Source of the DNA: Symbiobacterium thermophilum
Lineage (GTDB): Bacteria > Bacillota > Sulfobacillia > DYFQ01
DNA: 64,000 nucleotides
Assembly (NCBI GenBank): GCA_020725105.1
Contig: DYFQ01000003.1
Coordinates: 1-64,000 of the forward strand
Direction: 5' to 3'
The notes beneath the pieces are model-generated. The model was given only the letters and a program-made list of their open reading frames with translations, had not been told where the DNA came from and did not search any database. Positions 1-9,051 of the stretch are shown here, piece after piece (positions within the stretch are counted from its first letter, which is position 1; each line of letters opens with the position of its first letter). The position numbers and the translations under genes are program-made.

Positions 1-1197
1 CCGCCCCCGGCCGGGGGACCTGCCTGGCCGGCTCGGCCCGAGGCGGCCGCGGCGGCCGTCCCCGGCCAGCCCCTGCCGGTCATCTGGCGCGGCGATCTCT
101 ACGGCCTCACCGGGTATGGGGACGAGACCCGGTCCTGGGTCCGGTGCCTGCTCAGCGACGGCCGCTTCCGCGTCCGGCTGGAGACGGCCGGCGCCGGCCA
201 CCGGGCGGAACTGGTGCTGGAGCCCGAAGAGATCGAAGCCGTCCGAGCCGCCCAGGCCACCGAGCTTGACGACGCCACCGCGGTGCTGGTCTGGCACTAC
301 CCGCCACCCCAGGTGCGGCCGGAACGCCGGGCCCGGGTGCGGGTCTGCCGGACCATGTTCGAGACGGACAGCCTGCCGCGGACCTGGGTGTCGGTGTGCA
401 ACCGGATGGACGAGGTCTGGGTGCCCACCGCCTTCAACCTGAAGAGCTTCGAGGCGGCCGGGGTCCGGCCCGACCGCCTGCGGGTGCTGCCCATGGGCAT
501 CGACGCCGACCGGTTCCGCCCCGACGCCGAGCCCATGCGGCTGCCGGGCCGGCGGGGCTTCGCCTTCCTGTCCAACTTCGACTGGGGCCAGCGCAAGGGT
601 TGGGACGTGCTGCTCCGGGCGTACGCCGGGGCCTTCGGCCCCCGGGACGACGTGACCCTGGTGCTGAAGCTGTCCCAGACCCAGGGCCAGCGGCAGGAAC
701 TCATCGAGCGCCGGGTGATGGACTTCGTCATGCGGGAGCTGGGCCTCGACCCCGACCAGATGCCCGACGTGCTGCTGCTGTCGGGCGACATCCCGGCCCA
801 CCGGATGCCGTCGCTGTACACCGCCTGCGACGCCTTCGTCCTGGCGTCCCGCGGCGAGGGCTGGGGCCGGCCCTACCTGGAGGCCATGGCCTGCGGGCTG
901 CCCACCATCGGCACCCGCTGGAGCGGCAACCTGGCCTTCATGACCGACGACAACAGCTACCTGATCGACGTGGAGGGACTGGAGCCGGTGCCGGCAGGGG
1001 TCGACTCCGCCGTCTACCGTGGCCACCGCTGGGCCAGACCCAGCGTGGAGCACCTGGTCGTCCTGCTGCGGCGCGTCTACGAGCACCGGGTCGAGGCCAG
1101 GGCCCGCGCCCGGCAGGCCAGAGCCGACGCCGTGGCCCGTTGGCACTGGCCCGTTGTAGCCCGTGAACTCCACCGGGAACTGCTCAAGTTTACCTGA
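1..1197 (+). CDS. GT-B glycosyltransferase (family 4-like), 5' end outside window
   Basis: The frame is open from base 1, so the gene starts upstream and 398 residues are visible. It encodes a GT-B glycosyltransferase, which transfers sugar from an activated donor. The C-terminal donor-binding region carries the family motif EAMACGLP at about residues 294-301, preceded by a GEGWGRPYLE stretch. The N-terminal part begins with a WRGDLYGLTGYG-type segment that is echoed in the next two genes (WEGDFYSL, WEGPFHSG), so the three look like paralogues. It ends 14 bases before the next gene, consistent with an operon. The acceptor is unknown; a surface polymer or flagellin is possible. Confidence 0.85.
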   Translation, partial: PPPAGGPAWPARPEAAAAAVPGQPLPVIWRGDLYGLTGYGDETRSWVRCLLSDGRFRVRLETAGAGHRAELVLEPEEIEAVRAAQATELDDATAVLVWHYPPPQVRPERRARVRVCRTMFETDSLPRTWVSVCNRMDEVWVPTAFNLKSFEAAGVRPDRLRVLPMGIDADRFRPDAEPMRLPGRRGFAFLSNFDWGQRKGWDVLLRAYAGAFGPRDDVTLVLKLSQTQGQRQELIERRVMDFVMRELGLDPDQMPDVLLLSGDIPAHRMPSLYTACDAFVLASRGEGWGRPYLEAMACGLPTIGTRWSGNLAFMTDDNSYLIDVEGLEPVPAGVDSAVYRGHRWARPSVEHLVVLLRRVYEHRVEARARARQARADAVARWHWPVVARELHRELLKFT

Positions 1198-1211
1198 GGA
1201 AGGGACCGACC

Positions 1212-3281
1212 GTGGGCCTGCGCTGGGCCAGATACCGCGAAGCCGACCGGCCGCCGGCCGTGGTCTGGGAGGGCGACTTCTACTCCCTGGACCCCGACGC
1301 CGCCGTCAACCGCGAACTGGTGCTGGCCCTGGCACCCGGCGGCCTGGACCTGGCCATCGTGCCGCGGGGCCGCCGCGAACTGGATCCCGCCGCCGACCCG
1401 CGGCTGGCGCCCCTGGCCGCCATGGAGGCCAGGCCCCTGTCCTGCCTGCCGGACCCGGTCAGCCACGTCTTCGTAGGCCGGCCGCCGCGCTTTGGCCCCC
1501 TCGATCAGAGCGTCATCTGCCTGACCCTGGACGACGCAGGCCCCCCCGCGGCCGGCGCGGCGGCGGTGTGGAGCCTTCACGACCTCCCGCTGGGGGTCAA
1601 CGCTCAACTGTTCAGGCCGGGGCATCCCCCTCCGGACGGCCTCCCGGCGGGGCGGCGGCTGCTCTTCGTACCCGGTGAGGATCCGCCGGCCGAATGGGCG
1701 GTCGTCGCCGAGGCTCTCCGGGCCTTGGGCGGCGCCCCCGGCGCTTCGGGGCAGGGAGCCCCCGGCGCTTCGGGGCAGGGAGCCCCCGGCGGCTCTGTCA
1801 GCCTGATCATCATGGCTGCCAGCGTCGACCCCGGCCTGAGGATCCCGGCGGGCTTTCCGCCGGTCCGGCCGCTTGGGCGCCCGGCCCCGGAAGAGCTGGC
1901 CGGCCTCTATTCCGCCTGCTACGGCCTGATCTACCTGGGCCGCCGGCGCGGCCTGGGCCGGGTGCTGGAAGCCATGGCCTGCGGCCTGCCGGTCGTGTTG
2001 GGCCCGCGGCCGGGTGACCCCGAACTTGGCCGGCCGGAACTGGCCACCATGCTGCCGGACCCGGCGCCCGCCGCCCTGGCCGAGGCCATCGGGGCCCTGC
2101 TGGCGGCCGACCCGGCAGCGAGGGCCAGGGCGGCCCGGGCCCAGGCCTTCGTACGGGAGCGGCGCACCTGGCAGCGGGCCGCCGGCAGCCTGGCCGGGCG
2201 CCTGGCCTCGCTGGCCCGGGAGATGCCGTCGGGGACCCTGCGCCGTGCAACGCTGCGCGTCGGCCGCGCCAGGGACGCGTCGCCCGGCCCCGGCGATGAC
2301 AGTACTCGCGAGACGCTTCAGGGCCTGCTGGCCGATGGCGGCGTCAAACCGCGCTGGCGACTGGTCCTGGGCCCGAGCCAGAAAGTGATTCCCGCCGAGC
2401 GGGACGCCTGGCACCGGCTGGCCCTGTTCGGCCCGGCGACCCCCGTGGCCGTGCTGGACACCGCCGTTGCCGACGACCACTACGGCCTGGGCCTGGTTCA
2501 CCCCGCGGTGCGCCTGGTGCCCCCGGGCACCAGGCTTGACCCGGACACCACCGCCGCCCTGGAGCAGGCCCGCCTGGCCGCGGTCAGCGTGGACCGCCCG
2601 GCCGCGGCCTGGCTGGAGCCCGAGCCGGCGCCGGACTACCACGGCCTGCACCGCCGGGCCGTGGGTCTGGTGGCCGCCGGCCGGCCGGCCGAGGCCGTCC
2701 GGCCCTTCCGGGAGGCCTGGGCCCTGGCGCCTGAGGCCTACCGTCCACTGATCCTGCGGAACCTGGCCTGGGCCCTCTGGCTGGCCGGGCAGCCGGCCGC
2801 CGCCTTCGCCGTGCTGCGGGAGGGGGCGAGGGCCTACCCCGGGTACACCGACCTGGTTTTCGTCCGGGGGGTCATCCACGCCAGGCTGGGGGACTACGAG
2901 TCGGCGGCGGAGCGGTTGAGGGCCTGCCTGAAACGGGGGAACGCGGTGCCCTGGCACTTCGGCCAGCCCGGTTGCGGCACCTACCGCGCGGCCGTGGCCC
3001 TGGCCCGCTGCCAGCTTGCCCTGGGCGAGCCGGGCGCGGCGGTCAAGTCGTGCCTGCTGGCCCTGCACCACAACCCGGTCTACGAGCCGGCCATCAGGGC
3101 CCTGGCCGAGGTCGCGGTGAGCGAGGCGGGCCTGGACTACCGGGATGTCATGCGGATCGCCGAGTCCCTGGCGGACCTGGCCGAGCCCCGGTGCCTGGCG
3201 GCCTTCAATGCCCTGCGACAGGCCGCTGCGGTGGCCCCCTCCGCCCTGACGGACACGGAAGGCCCGAAGGGGGTCCAGTGA
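1212..3281 (+). CDS. Glycosyltransferase with C-terminal TPR-like repeats
   Basis: The protein has 689 residues from a GTG start behind an AGGAAGGG ribosome-binding site. The N-terminal half is a GT-B transferase related to its neighbours, with VVWEGDFYSL near the start and EAMACGLPVV near residue 253. Residues about 475-660 form TPR-like helical repeats. That repeat block closely resembles the C-terminal part of the glycosyltransferase beside the flagellins at 20702-22765; both have a YPxYTDLxF segment followed by CLxRGxA and HF. The middle region is divergent and may not be catalytic. The stop overlaps the next start by one base (TGATG), implying translational coupling. Confidence 0.8.
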   Translation: MGLRWARYREADRPPAVVWEGDFYSLDPDAAVNRELVLALAPGGLDLAIVPRGRRELDPAADPRLAPLAAMEARPLSCLPDPVSHVFVGRPPRFGPLDQSVICLTLDDAGPPAAGAAAVWSLHDLPLGVNAQLFRPGHPPPDGLPAGRRLLFVPGEDPPAEWAVVAEALRALGGAPGASGQGAPGASGQGAPGGSVSLIIMAASVDPGLRIPAGFPPVRPLGRPAPEELAGLYSACYGLIYLGRRRGLGRVLEAMACGLPVVLGPRPGDPELGRPELATMLPDPAPAALAEAIGALLAADPAARARAARAQAFVRERRTWQRAAGSLAGRLASLAREMPSGTLRRATLRVGRARDASPGPGDDSTRETLQGLLADGGVKPRWRLVLGPSQKVIPAERDAWHRLALFGPATPVAVLDTAVADDHYGLGLVHPAVRLVPPGTRLDPDTTAALEQARLAAVSVDRPAAAWLEPEPAPDYHGLHRRAVGLVAAGRPAEAVRPFREAWALAPEAYRPLILRNLAWALWLAGQPAAAFAVLREGARAYPGYTDLVFVRGVIHARLGDYESAAERLRACLKRGNAVPWHFGQPGCGTYRAAVALARCQLALGEPGAAVKSCLLALHHNPVYEPAIRALAEVAVSEAGLDYRDVMRIAESLADLAEPRCLAAFNALRQAAAVAPSALTDTEGPKGVQ
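1731..1793. repeat. In-frame 24-bp tandem repeat (two full units and a partial)
   Basis: Two near-identical 24-base units (1731-1754 and 1755-1778) and a 15-base partial unit encode GAPGASGQ twice and then GAPGG within the glycosyltransferase gene. The unit length is a multiple of three, so a change in copy number would lengthen or shorten a flexible Gly/Ala/Pro loop without a frameshift. Confidence 0.85.
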
Positions 3282-5479
3282 TGGCGACCGACGTCTCCGT
3301 CGTGTGGGAAGGCCCGTTCCACTCCGGCCACCGGCTGGCCAGGATCAACCGCCGGCTTTGTGTGGCGCTGGCCGCCACGGGGCAGGTCGAGGTCGCCACC
3401 GAGCCGTCGGACGCGGCCGGGGCCGAAAGCGGCGAACTCCGCCTGCCTCAACTGGGCGGTTCGGAGCCGGCGGCCCGGCGGCCGAAGTTCAGGGTACGGC
3501 ACCGCTACCCGCCGAACCTCGGTCCCTCGGACCGGCCGTGGGTCTGGTACCAGCCCTGGGAGTTCGGCCCCCTGCCCCGGGCCTGGCTGGACCCGGCGGA
3601 CCCGCCCGCCGAGATCTGGGTGCCGTCCAGTTTCGTCCGGGACTGCTTCATTCAGAGCGGAACGGATCCCTGGCGGCTGGCGGTGATCCCTTACGGCGTG
3701 GACCCGGCAGTCTACCACGGGGGCGCCAAGCCGGCCACGCTGCCGGTAAACAGGAGCCTCGTCTTCCTCTTCGTCGGGGAGGCCATCCCCCGCCGGGGGC
3801 TGGACCTGCTCCTCGAAGCCTACGGCCGTGCCTTTGGCCCCCGGGACGACGCGGCCCTGGTCGTCGCCGACCTGGGGCCCGACCCCTTCGGCCAGGAGGC
3901 CAGCCTGGCGCCGGAGGTCGAGCGTTTCGCCTCCCACCCCGGCCGGCCCGCCGTCGCCTACCTGCGCGTGCCGCCGTCCGAGGCGGCCATGGCGGCTCTC
4001 TACCGGGCCTGCCACTGCCTGGTCTATCCGGCCCGGGGCGACGCCTTCGGCCTGCCGGTGCTGGAGGCCATGGCCTGCGGGCTGCCGGTCATCGTCCCCG
4101 ACACCGGGGGCACCAGGGAGGTGACCTCAGAGGACGGGGCCCTTCTGGTCCGGACCCGGCTGGCCTTCCGGGCCGGCGGCGCTCCCGGCGGCCTGGAACC
4201 GGCAGCCAGCCCCTACCTCGTCGAACCGGACTGCGAACACCTGGTGGAGCTGTTGCGCCGGGTCTATGAAAACCGTGACCAGGCGCGGGCCGTGGGAGCG
4301 GCGGCCGCAGCGGCGACCGGCCGGTACGCCTGGCCGGAGGTGGCCGGCAGGGCCCTTGAGCGCCTCTCAGAGCTGGCTCGGACCGGAGCGGGCCGGTCCC
4401 GGAGGTCCAGACGGGAGCCGGCCAGAAACCTGGAGACCGGGGTGGCGCACTTCGCCGCCGGCCGCCTGGAAGAGGCGCGGCGCGCCTTCCGCGCCCTCCT
4501 GGCCGCCCAACCCCAGAACGCCGACGCCTGGTTCAACCTGGGAATCGCAGAAGCCCAGGCGGGTGACCACGCCCTGGCGGCCGCTTGCCTGATCCGCTCA
4601 CTGCAAGCGGAGGGGCAGGCGGGGACCTATGCCCACCTGGGCACCTGCCTGGTGAAGGCCGGCGACTTCCACAGCGCCGAGTTGGCCCTCGCCGCCGCCC
4701 TGCGCCTGGATCCCGGCCTTGAGCCGGCCCGGGAGAACCTGAACGTCGCCCGGGAGCTGGCCCGGGGCTCGCCCGACCTGCACCGTCACGGCTGGTACCG
4801 TCGCCAGCTGTCCAGGCTCGGCACGGACATGCCCTTCGCCAGCCCGGAAGCGGCCGTGAGGGCCATCGCCCACGCCTTCGAGGGCACGGAGGCGGTGGCC
4901 AGGCGGAACAAGGGTCCGGTGCTCCCCTTCCTGCTGGGTTGCCGGCGGGTCCTGGACATCGGCTGCGGCACGGGCACCCTCCTGGAGTTGCTGCGGGAGC
5001 ACGGTGTGGCCGGCCTCGGTATCGACCTCGACCCGGCCCGGGTCGAGGCGGCCGCGGACAAAGGGCTCGACGTCCGGCTGGCCGAGGCGGTGCAGTTCCT
5101 GGCCGACACCGATGAGGAGTTCGACGCCTGTTACCTGGGGCATCTCATCGAGCACCTGTCCGGCCCCGACGCGGTACGCCTTCTCTTTTACTGTGTGCGG
5201 CGACTGCCGTCCGGAGGGGTGATCGCCGTTCAGACGCCCAACTACGCCAACCCGCTGGTGCGGGACAATCAGTTCTGGTTGGACATCAGCCACGTGCGGC
5301 CCTATCCCGCCATGCTGCTCGCCAGGATTCTGGAACTCCTGGGCTGCACCGTGGTGAGCTGCCAGACGGTCCTCGACGACCTTGACCTGCTGGTGGTGGG
5401 GCATAAGGCAGTGGCGGGCCCCCACCCGTCGGGTGGGAAGCCTGACGGCGCTAGCTCCACCCCCGTACGATGGCCTTGA
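3281..5479 (+). CDS. Glycosyltransferase-TPR-methyltransferase fusion
   Basis: The protein has 732 residues. The ATG at 3281 overlaps the stop of the previous gene by one base and restores a WEGPFHSGHR start matching the two upstream paralogues; an in-frame ORF extends further upstream but does not look coding. Residues 1-370 form a GT-B glycosyltransferase (GDAFGLPVLEAMACGLPV near 254-271). Residues about 385-495 are TPR repeats. Residues about 550-720 form a class I SAM-dependent methyltransferase with the VLDIGCGTG glycine-rich loop near 556-564, an acidic GIDLD that should bind the SAM ribose, and GHLIEHL. The fusion may transfer a sugar and methylate or cap the product. Its 3' end overlaps convergent murD by 29 bp. 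Confidence 0.85.
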   Translation: MATDVSVVWEGPFHSGHRLARINRRLCVALAATGQVEVATEPSDAAGAESGELRLPQLGGSEPAARRPKFRVRHRYPPNLGPSDRPWVWYQPWEFGPLPRAWLDPADPPAEIWVPSSFVRDCFIQSGTDPWRLAVIPYGVDPAVYHGGAKPATLPVNRSLVFLFVGEAIPRRGLDLLLEAYGRAFGPRDDAALVVADLGPDPFGQEASLAPEVERFASHPGRPAVAYLRVPPSEAAMAALYRACHCLVYPARGDAFGLPVLEAMACGLPVIVPDTGGTREVTSEDGALLVRTRLAFRAGGAPGGLEPAASPYLVEPDCEHLVELLRRVYENRDQARAVGAAAAAATGRYAWPEVAGRALERLSELARTGAGRSRRSRREPARNLETGVAHFAAGRLEEARRAFRALLAAQPQNADAWFNLGIAEAQAGDHALAAACLIRSLQAEGQAGTYAHLGTCLVKAGDFHSAELALAAALRLDPGLEPARENLNVARELARGSPDLHRHGWYRRQLSRLGTDMPFASPEAAVRAIAHAFEGTEAVARRNKGPVLPFLLGCRRVLDIGCGTGTLLELLREHGVAGLGIDLDPARVEAAADKGLDVRLAEAVQFLADTDEEFDACYLGHLIEHLSGPDAVRLLFYCVRRLPSGGVIAVQTPNYANPLVRDNQFWLDISHVRPYPAMLLARILELLGCTVVSCQTVLDDLDLLVVGHKAVAGPHPSGGKPDGASSTPVRWP

Positions 5480-6977
5480 ACCGCCGGCCCCGCTCCTCGA
5501 AGTTGCGGAACATGTCGTAGCTGGCGCAGGCCGGCGACAGGAGCACCGCGTCTCCCGGCTCGGCCGCGCCGCGGGCGAGTTCCACCGCCTCGTCGAAGCT
5601 GGAGGCCCTCAGGATGCGGGGGCCGGCTCCCGCTCCCCCGCGCTCGACGGCCGCCCTCACCGCCGCCTCGATCTTGGGAGCCGTCTTCCCCAGCAGCACC
5701 AGGCATTTCACCCGGCCGGCGACGGCCTCGCCCAGTTCGTCGAAGGGGATGCCCTTGTCGTAGCCGCCCGCGACGAGCACCAGCGAGCCCGGTACCGCCG
5801 CCAGGGCCGCCAGGGTCCGGTCGGGCGCGGTGGCGATGGAGTCGTTGTAGTAGCGGACGCCGTCAAGGGTCCGCACCAGTTCCAGCCGGTGCTCCACGCC
5901 ACCGAAGGCGGCGATCACCCTGCCGATGGTGTCCGCCTCCACGCCACAGAGCCTGGCGGCGACGGCGGCGGCCAGGGCGTTCTCCACGTTGTGGGCGCCC
6001 GGAACCTGGATGTCGCCGACCTCCATCACCGTCTCGGGCCCCTGCCCCACGTCGACCACCAGCCGGCCGTCCGCCACCCAGCCGCCGGGCCGGCGGGGGT
6101 TCTCCCGCCCGAACCAGGCCAGGCGGCCCGGAACCTCTTCCGCCAGGCCGGCCACCCGGGGCGAGCCGGCGTTCAGCAGCGCCACGTCGCCCGGCTTCTG
6201 GTACCGGAAGATGCGGGTCTTGGCCGCCACGTAGGCCTCCATGCTCCCGTGAAGGTCCAGGTGGTTGGGGCTCAGGTTCAGAAAGACGGCCAGGTTGGGG
6301 CTCTGGTCCAGTAGCTCCAGCTGGAAGCTGGACAGCTCCAGCACCACCCAGGCGGTGGGCGGGATCCGGAGGACCTCGCCGATGAGCGGCCGGCCGATGT
6401 TCCCCCCGACCAGCACGGGCCCGGGCCCTGCGTCGGGCCTGACGTGCCCCTCCCCCTCCGCCCACGAACCGAAGGCCGCCTCCAGGATCCGGCCGATGAG
6501 CGTGGTGGTGGTGGTCTTGCCGGCGCTACCGGTCACCCCCACCAGCCAGCCCCGGCAAAGCTCGAAGAAGAGCTTCATCTCGCTGGACACCTCGGCCCCG
6601 TCCGCCCGGGCCCGGGCGACGGCGGGAAGGTCCTTGGGCATGCCCGGGGTGAGGAAGACGAGATCGTGGCCGGCCAGTCCGTCCAGGTAGTCCCCACCGA
6701 GAAAGAGGGGTATCCCCATGGCCTCCAGCCGGTCGGCGGTGGCGGCCAGTTCAGCCCGGGGCTTCTTGTCGAAGCCGGCCAGACAAACCGGCGGGTCCAG
6801 GTCCAGGCCCCGCAGGAAATCGATGAGGGCCAGGTTGGAGACGCCCAGCCCGACCACGGCGGCCCGGCGGCCGGCCAGCCGGGCCAGGCTCGCGGCCACC
6901 TCGCCGGCGCTCTTGCGTCCCGCCGGGCTCCAGGGGACCGAAATGTCCCGCACTTCCTTCGTGCCCGCACCCGCCAT
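5451..6977 (-). CDS. murD: UDP-N-acetylmuramoylalanine--D-glutamate ligase
   Basis: This cytoplasmic ATP-dependent ligase adds D-glutamate to UDP-MurNAc-L-Ala in peptidoglycan synthesis. Visible features are the N-terminal VVGLGVSN Rossmann segment near residue 41, the P-loop GVTGSAGKTTTT at about 147-158, the central LNLSPNHLDLHGS block, and the C-terminal HRLE and YNDSIATAPD motifs typical of MurD. At 508 residues it is somewhat longer than usual because of about 30 extra N-terminal residues, so a start further inside is possible. It lies in the same direction as the aminotransferase upstream (24-bp gap). No other mur gene is nearby. Confidence 0.95.
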   Translation of the reverse strand: MAGAGTKEVRDISVPWSPAGRKSAGEVAASLARLAGRRAAVVGLGVSNLALIDFLRGLDLDPPVCLAGFDKKPRAELAATADRLEAMGIPLFLGGDYLDGLAGHDLVFLTPGMPKDLPAVARARADGAEVSSEMKLFFELCRGWLVGVTGSAGKTTTTTLIGRILEAAFGSWAEGEGHVRPDAGPGPVLVGGNIGRPLIGEVLRIPPTAWVVLELSSFQLELLDQSPNLAVFLNLSPNHLDLHGSMEAYVAAKTRIFRYQKPGDVALLNAGSPRVAGLAEEVPGRLAWFGRENPRRPGGWVADGRLVVDVGQGPETVMEVGDIQVPGAHNVENALAAAVAARLCGVEADTIGRVIAAFGGVEHRLELVRTLDGVRYYNDSIATAPDRTLAALAAVPGSLVLVAGGYDKGIPFDELGEAVAGRVKCLVLLGKTAPKIEAAVRAAVERGGAGAGPRILRASSFDEAVELARGAAEPGDAVLLSPACASYDMFRNFEERGRRFKAIVRGWS

Positions 6978-7001
6978 GGCTCTCCCCCTCGGGGGTTGCC
7001 C

Positions 7002-8198
7002 CTACCGCTCGAGCCCGGCCACCAGGCTCGCCATCCGGTCCATGGCCTCGGCGATGGCCTCGTAGGCCGTGGCGTAAGACAGCCGCAGGAAACGGTCGTC
7101 GCCAAAGGCGACCCCCGGCACCGCCGCGATGCGGCCTTCCTCCAGGAGCCACCCGGCCACGGCCGAGGAACCGTCGAGCACCTTGCCCCGGGCCCGCCGG
7201 CCAAACAGCCCCGACACGTTAGGGTACGCGTAAAAGGCGCCCCGGGGCGTCGGGCAGGTGATGCCGGGCATCGCGTTGAGGCGGTCCACGACCAGCCGGC
7301 GCCGGCGGTCGAACTCCCGCCGCATCTCGGCCACCGGCTCCTGGCTGCCGGTGAGCGCCGCCACGCAGGCCCGCTGGGTGATGGACGAGATGCCGTGCGA
7401 GAGGTGACCCTGCAGGCCGTCCATGGCCCGGATCAGGTCCCGGTCACCGGCGCCGTAACCCATCCGCCAGCCGGTCATGGCGTAGGCCTTGGACACGCCG
7501 TTCACCACCAGCGTCCGCCGCTTGATCTCGGGACCGAGCGACGCGATGGACACGTGCTCGGCCCCGTCGTAGACCAGTTTCTCATAGATCTCGTCGGAGA
7601 ATACCCACAGGTCGTGGCGAACGGCCAGTTCCGCGATGGCCTCCAGGGCCCGGCGCGGGTAGACCGACCCGGCCGGGTTGTTGGGCGAGTTCAGGTTGAT
7701 CACCCGGGTGCGGGGGGTGACCTTCTCGGCGATGGCGTCGGGGTCGGGGACGAAGCCGTCTTCCTCCCGGGTGGGCACGACCACGGGCTCCGCCCCGGCA
7801 AGCTTCACCATTTCCGTATAGCTTACCCAGTAGGGCCCGATGACGATGGCCTCGTCGCCCGGCTCGCAGACGGCCTGGTACGCCTGGTAGAGTACCTGCT
7901 TGGCGCCGTTCGACACCAGAATCTGCGCCGGTTCGTAACTGAGGCCGTTGTCCCGCTCGAGCTTCTCGCAGATGGCCCGGCGGAGTTCGGGAATCCCGGC
8001 CACGGGGGTGTACTTGGTGAAGCCCTCGTTGATGGCCTGGCGGGCGGCTTCCTTGATGAACTCGGGCGTGTCGAAGTCCGGCTCCCCGGCGCCCAGGTTG
8101 ATCACGTCCACGCCCTGGCGGGCCATTTCCTTGGCCCGGGTGTCGATGCCGACGGTGGGTGACGGGCTGATCGCGCGAACCCGGTCGGACAGGTGCAT
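7002..8198 (-). CDS. PLP-dependent aminotransferase, aspartate aminotransferase type
   Basis: The protein has 398 residues, typical for fold-type I subgroup I aminotransferases that move amino groups between aspartate and 2-oxoglutarate or related acids. Visible features are the N-terminal INLGAGEPDFDTP, the SNGAKQ segment contacting phosphate, NSPNNPAG, SDEIYEKL and the PLP lysine (about K237) in GVSKAYAMTGWRMGY. This pattern matches the Bacillus/Thermus AspC-AspB class. It lies between an MBL hydrolase and murD on the same strand with short gaps, so co-transcription is likely. Substrate choice cannot be read from sequence. Confidence 0.93.
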   Translation of the reverse strand: MHLSDRVRAISPSPTVGIDTRAKEMARQGVDVINLGAGEPDFDTPEFIKEAARQAINEGFTKYTPVAGIPELRRAICEKLERDNGLSYEPAQILVSNGAKQVLYQAYQAVCEPGDEAIVIGPYWVSYTEMVKLAGAEPVVVPTREEDGFVPDPDAIAEKVTPRTRVINLNSPNNPAGSVYPRRALEAIAELAVRHDLWVFSDEIYEKLVYDGAEHVSIASLGPEIKRRTLVVNGVSKAYAMTGWRMGYGAGDRDLIRAMDGLQGHLSHGISSITQRACVAALTGSQEPVAEMRREFDRRRRLVVDRLNAMPGITCPTPRGAFYAYPNVSGLFGRRARGKVLDGSSAVAGWLLEEGRIAAVPGVAFGDDRFLRLSYATAYEAIAEAMDRMASLVAGLER

Positions 8199-8216
8199 TG
8201 AGGCATCGCTCCCTAG

Positions 8217-8978
8217 TCACCATACTTCGTAGGTTGTTCCTTCGACGGACACCTCTGCTTCAGCATACACCGCGCGGGCGGCCCGGCCGACCTCGGCCGG
8301 GTCAAGCAGGGGCAGAAAGTGGGTCAGCAACAGCCGCCGGGCCCCCGCCCGGGCCGCCAGCCGCGCCGCCCCCTCCGCCGTCATGTGCCCTGCCTCGTCG
8401 GCCCGCCCGCCGGCCCAGGCCTCGGTGAAGGTGGCCTCGGCCAGCAACAGGTCGACGCCCTCGAAGAACCCGGCCAGCGCCGGGTCATACGCCGTGTCCG
8501 CCGTGTACCCCAGCCGCCGGCCCCCGGCCTCGATGAGCATGCCCAGGGTGGGAACGGGATGGCGGGTGAGGGTGAAGCGGAACACCAGGTCCCCCACGCC
8601 CAGTTCCCGCCGGGGGTCAACAGGTACGGCGCGCAGGGCCTGGCGGTAGGAGAGCAACCCGAATTCCACGGCCGGTTCGGCGGGCGCGTACACGCAGAGC
8701 GGCCCCGAACGGCGGCCCAGCCGCATCGCCGCGTCGGCGGCGTAGCGCAGGACCAGGACGTCGGAAAAATGGTCGGCGTGGAGGTGGGAAAGGACCACCG
8801 CGTCGAGGCCGTCCAGGCCCGCGGGCCCGCTGGCCGTCCGGCCCAGCCGGGCCACGATTCCCGAACCGCAGTCCACCAGCACCCGGGTGCACGCGGTCTC
8901 CACCAGGTAACCGGGGCAGGCGCCGCCGGGCCGCGGATAAGGCGAGCAGTGGCCGAGCACCGTCAGGCGCAACCCCAT
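8217..8978 (-). CDS. MBL-fold metal-dependent hydrolase (YhfI/RNase Z-like)
   Basis: The protein has 253 residues with the metallo-beta-lactamase fold. The zinc-binding signature HLHADH lies at about residues 65-70, and later ligands fit GYTADTA, AEATF and LLLTHFLP. The short N-terminal LTVLGHCSPYP start resembles the YhfI/ElaC-like group, whose members act on phosphodiesters or remain uncharacterised. The ATG follows a GGGGGG-type ribosome-binding site that sits inside a strong hairpin (8987-9020). It is placed between the FlhG-like gene and the aminotransferase. Confidence 0.85.
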   Translation of the reverse strand: MGLRLTVLGHCSPYPRPGGACPGYLVETACTRVLVDCGSGIVARLGRTASGPAGLDGLDAVVLSHLHADHFSDVLVLRYAADAAMRLGRRSGPLCVYAPAEPAVEFGLLSYRQALRAVPVDPRRELGVGDLVFRFTLTRHPVPTLGMLIEAGGRRLGYTADTAYDPALAGFFEGVDLLLAEATFTEAWAGGRADEAGHMTAEGAARLAARAGARRLLLTHFLPLLDPAEVGRAARAVYAEAEVSVEGTTYEVW

Positions 8979-8986
8979 GCCGGATC

Positions 8987-9020
8987 ACCCCCCTTGGAAA
9001 GCCACCCTGACCAGGGGGGT
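8987..9020 (-). promoter_or_regulatory. Hairpin sequestering the ribosome-binding site of the MBL hydrolase gene
   Basis: On the minus strand ACCCCCCT pairs with AGGGGGGT around a short internal mismatch, GG/CC and a loop. The 3' arm is the G-rich ribosome-binding site lying about eight bases before the ATG at 8978. Such a structure would lower initiation unless it is opened by a ribosome, protein or RNA. There is no T-run, so it is not a terminator. The regulatory role is inference. Confidence 0.45.
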
Positions 9021-9051
9021 TCACCGTCGCGCCGGGCAGTCCCTCCGGTGA

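Noticed and set aside
1077-3071. Long antisense frame over the second glycosyltransferase
   Set aside because: It lacks a ribosome-binding site and recognisable domains; the plus-strand gene has family motifs.
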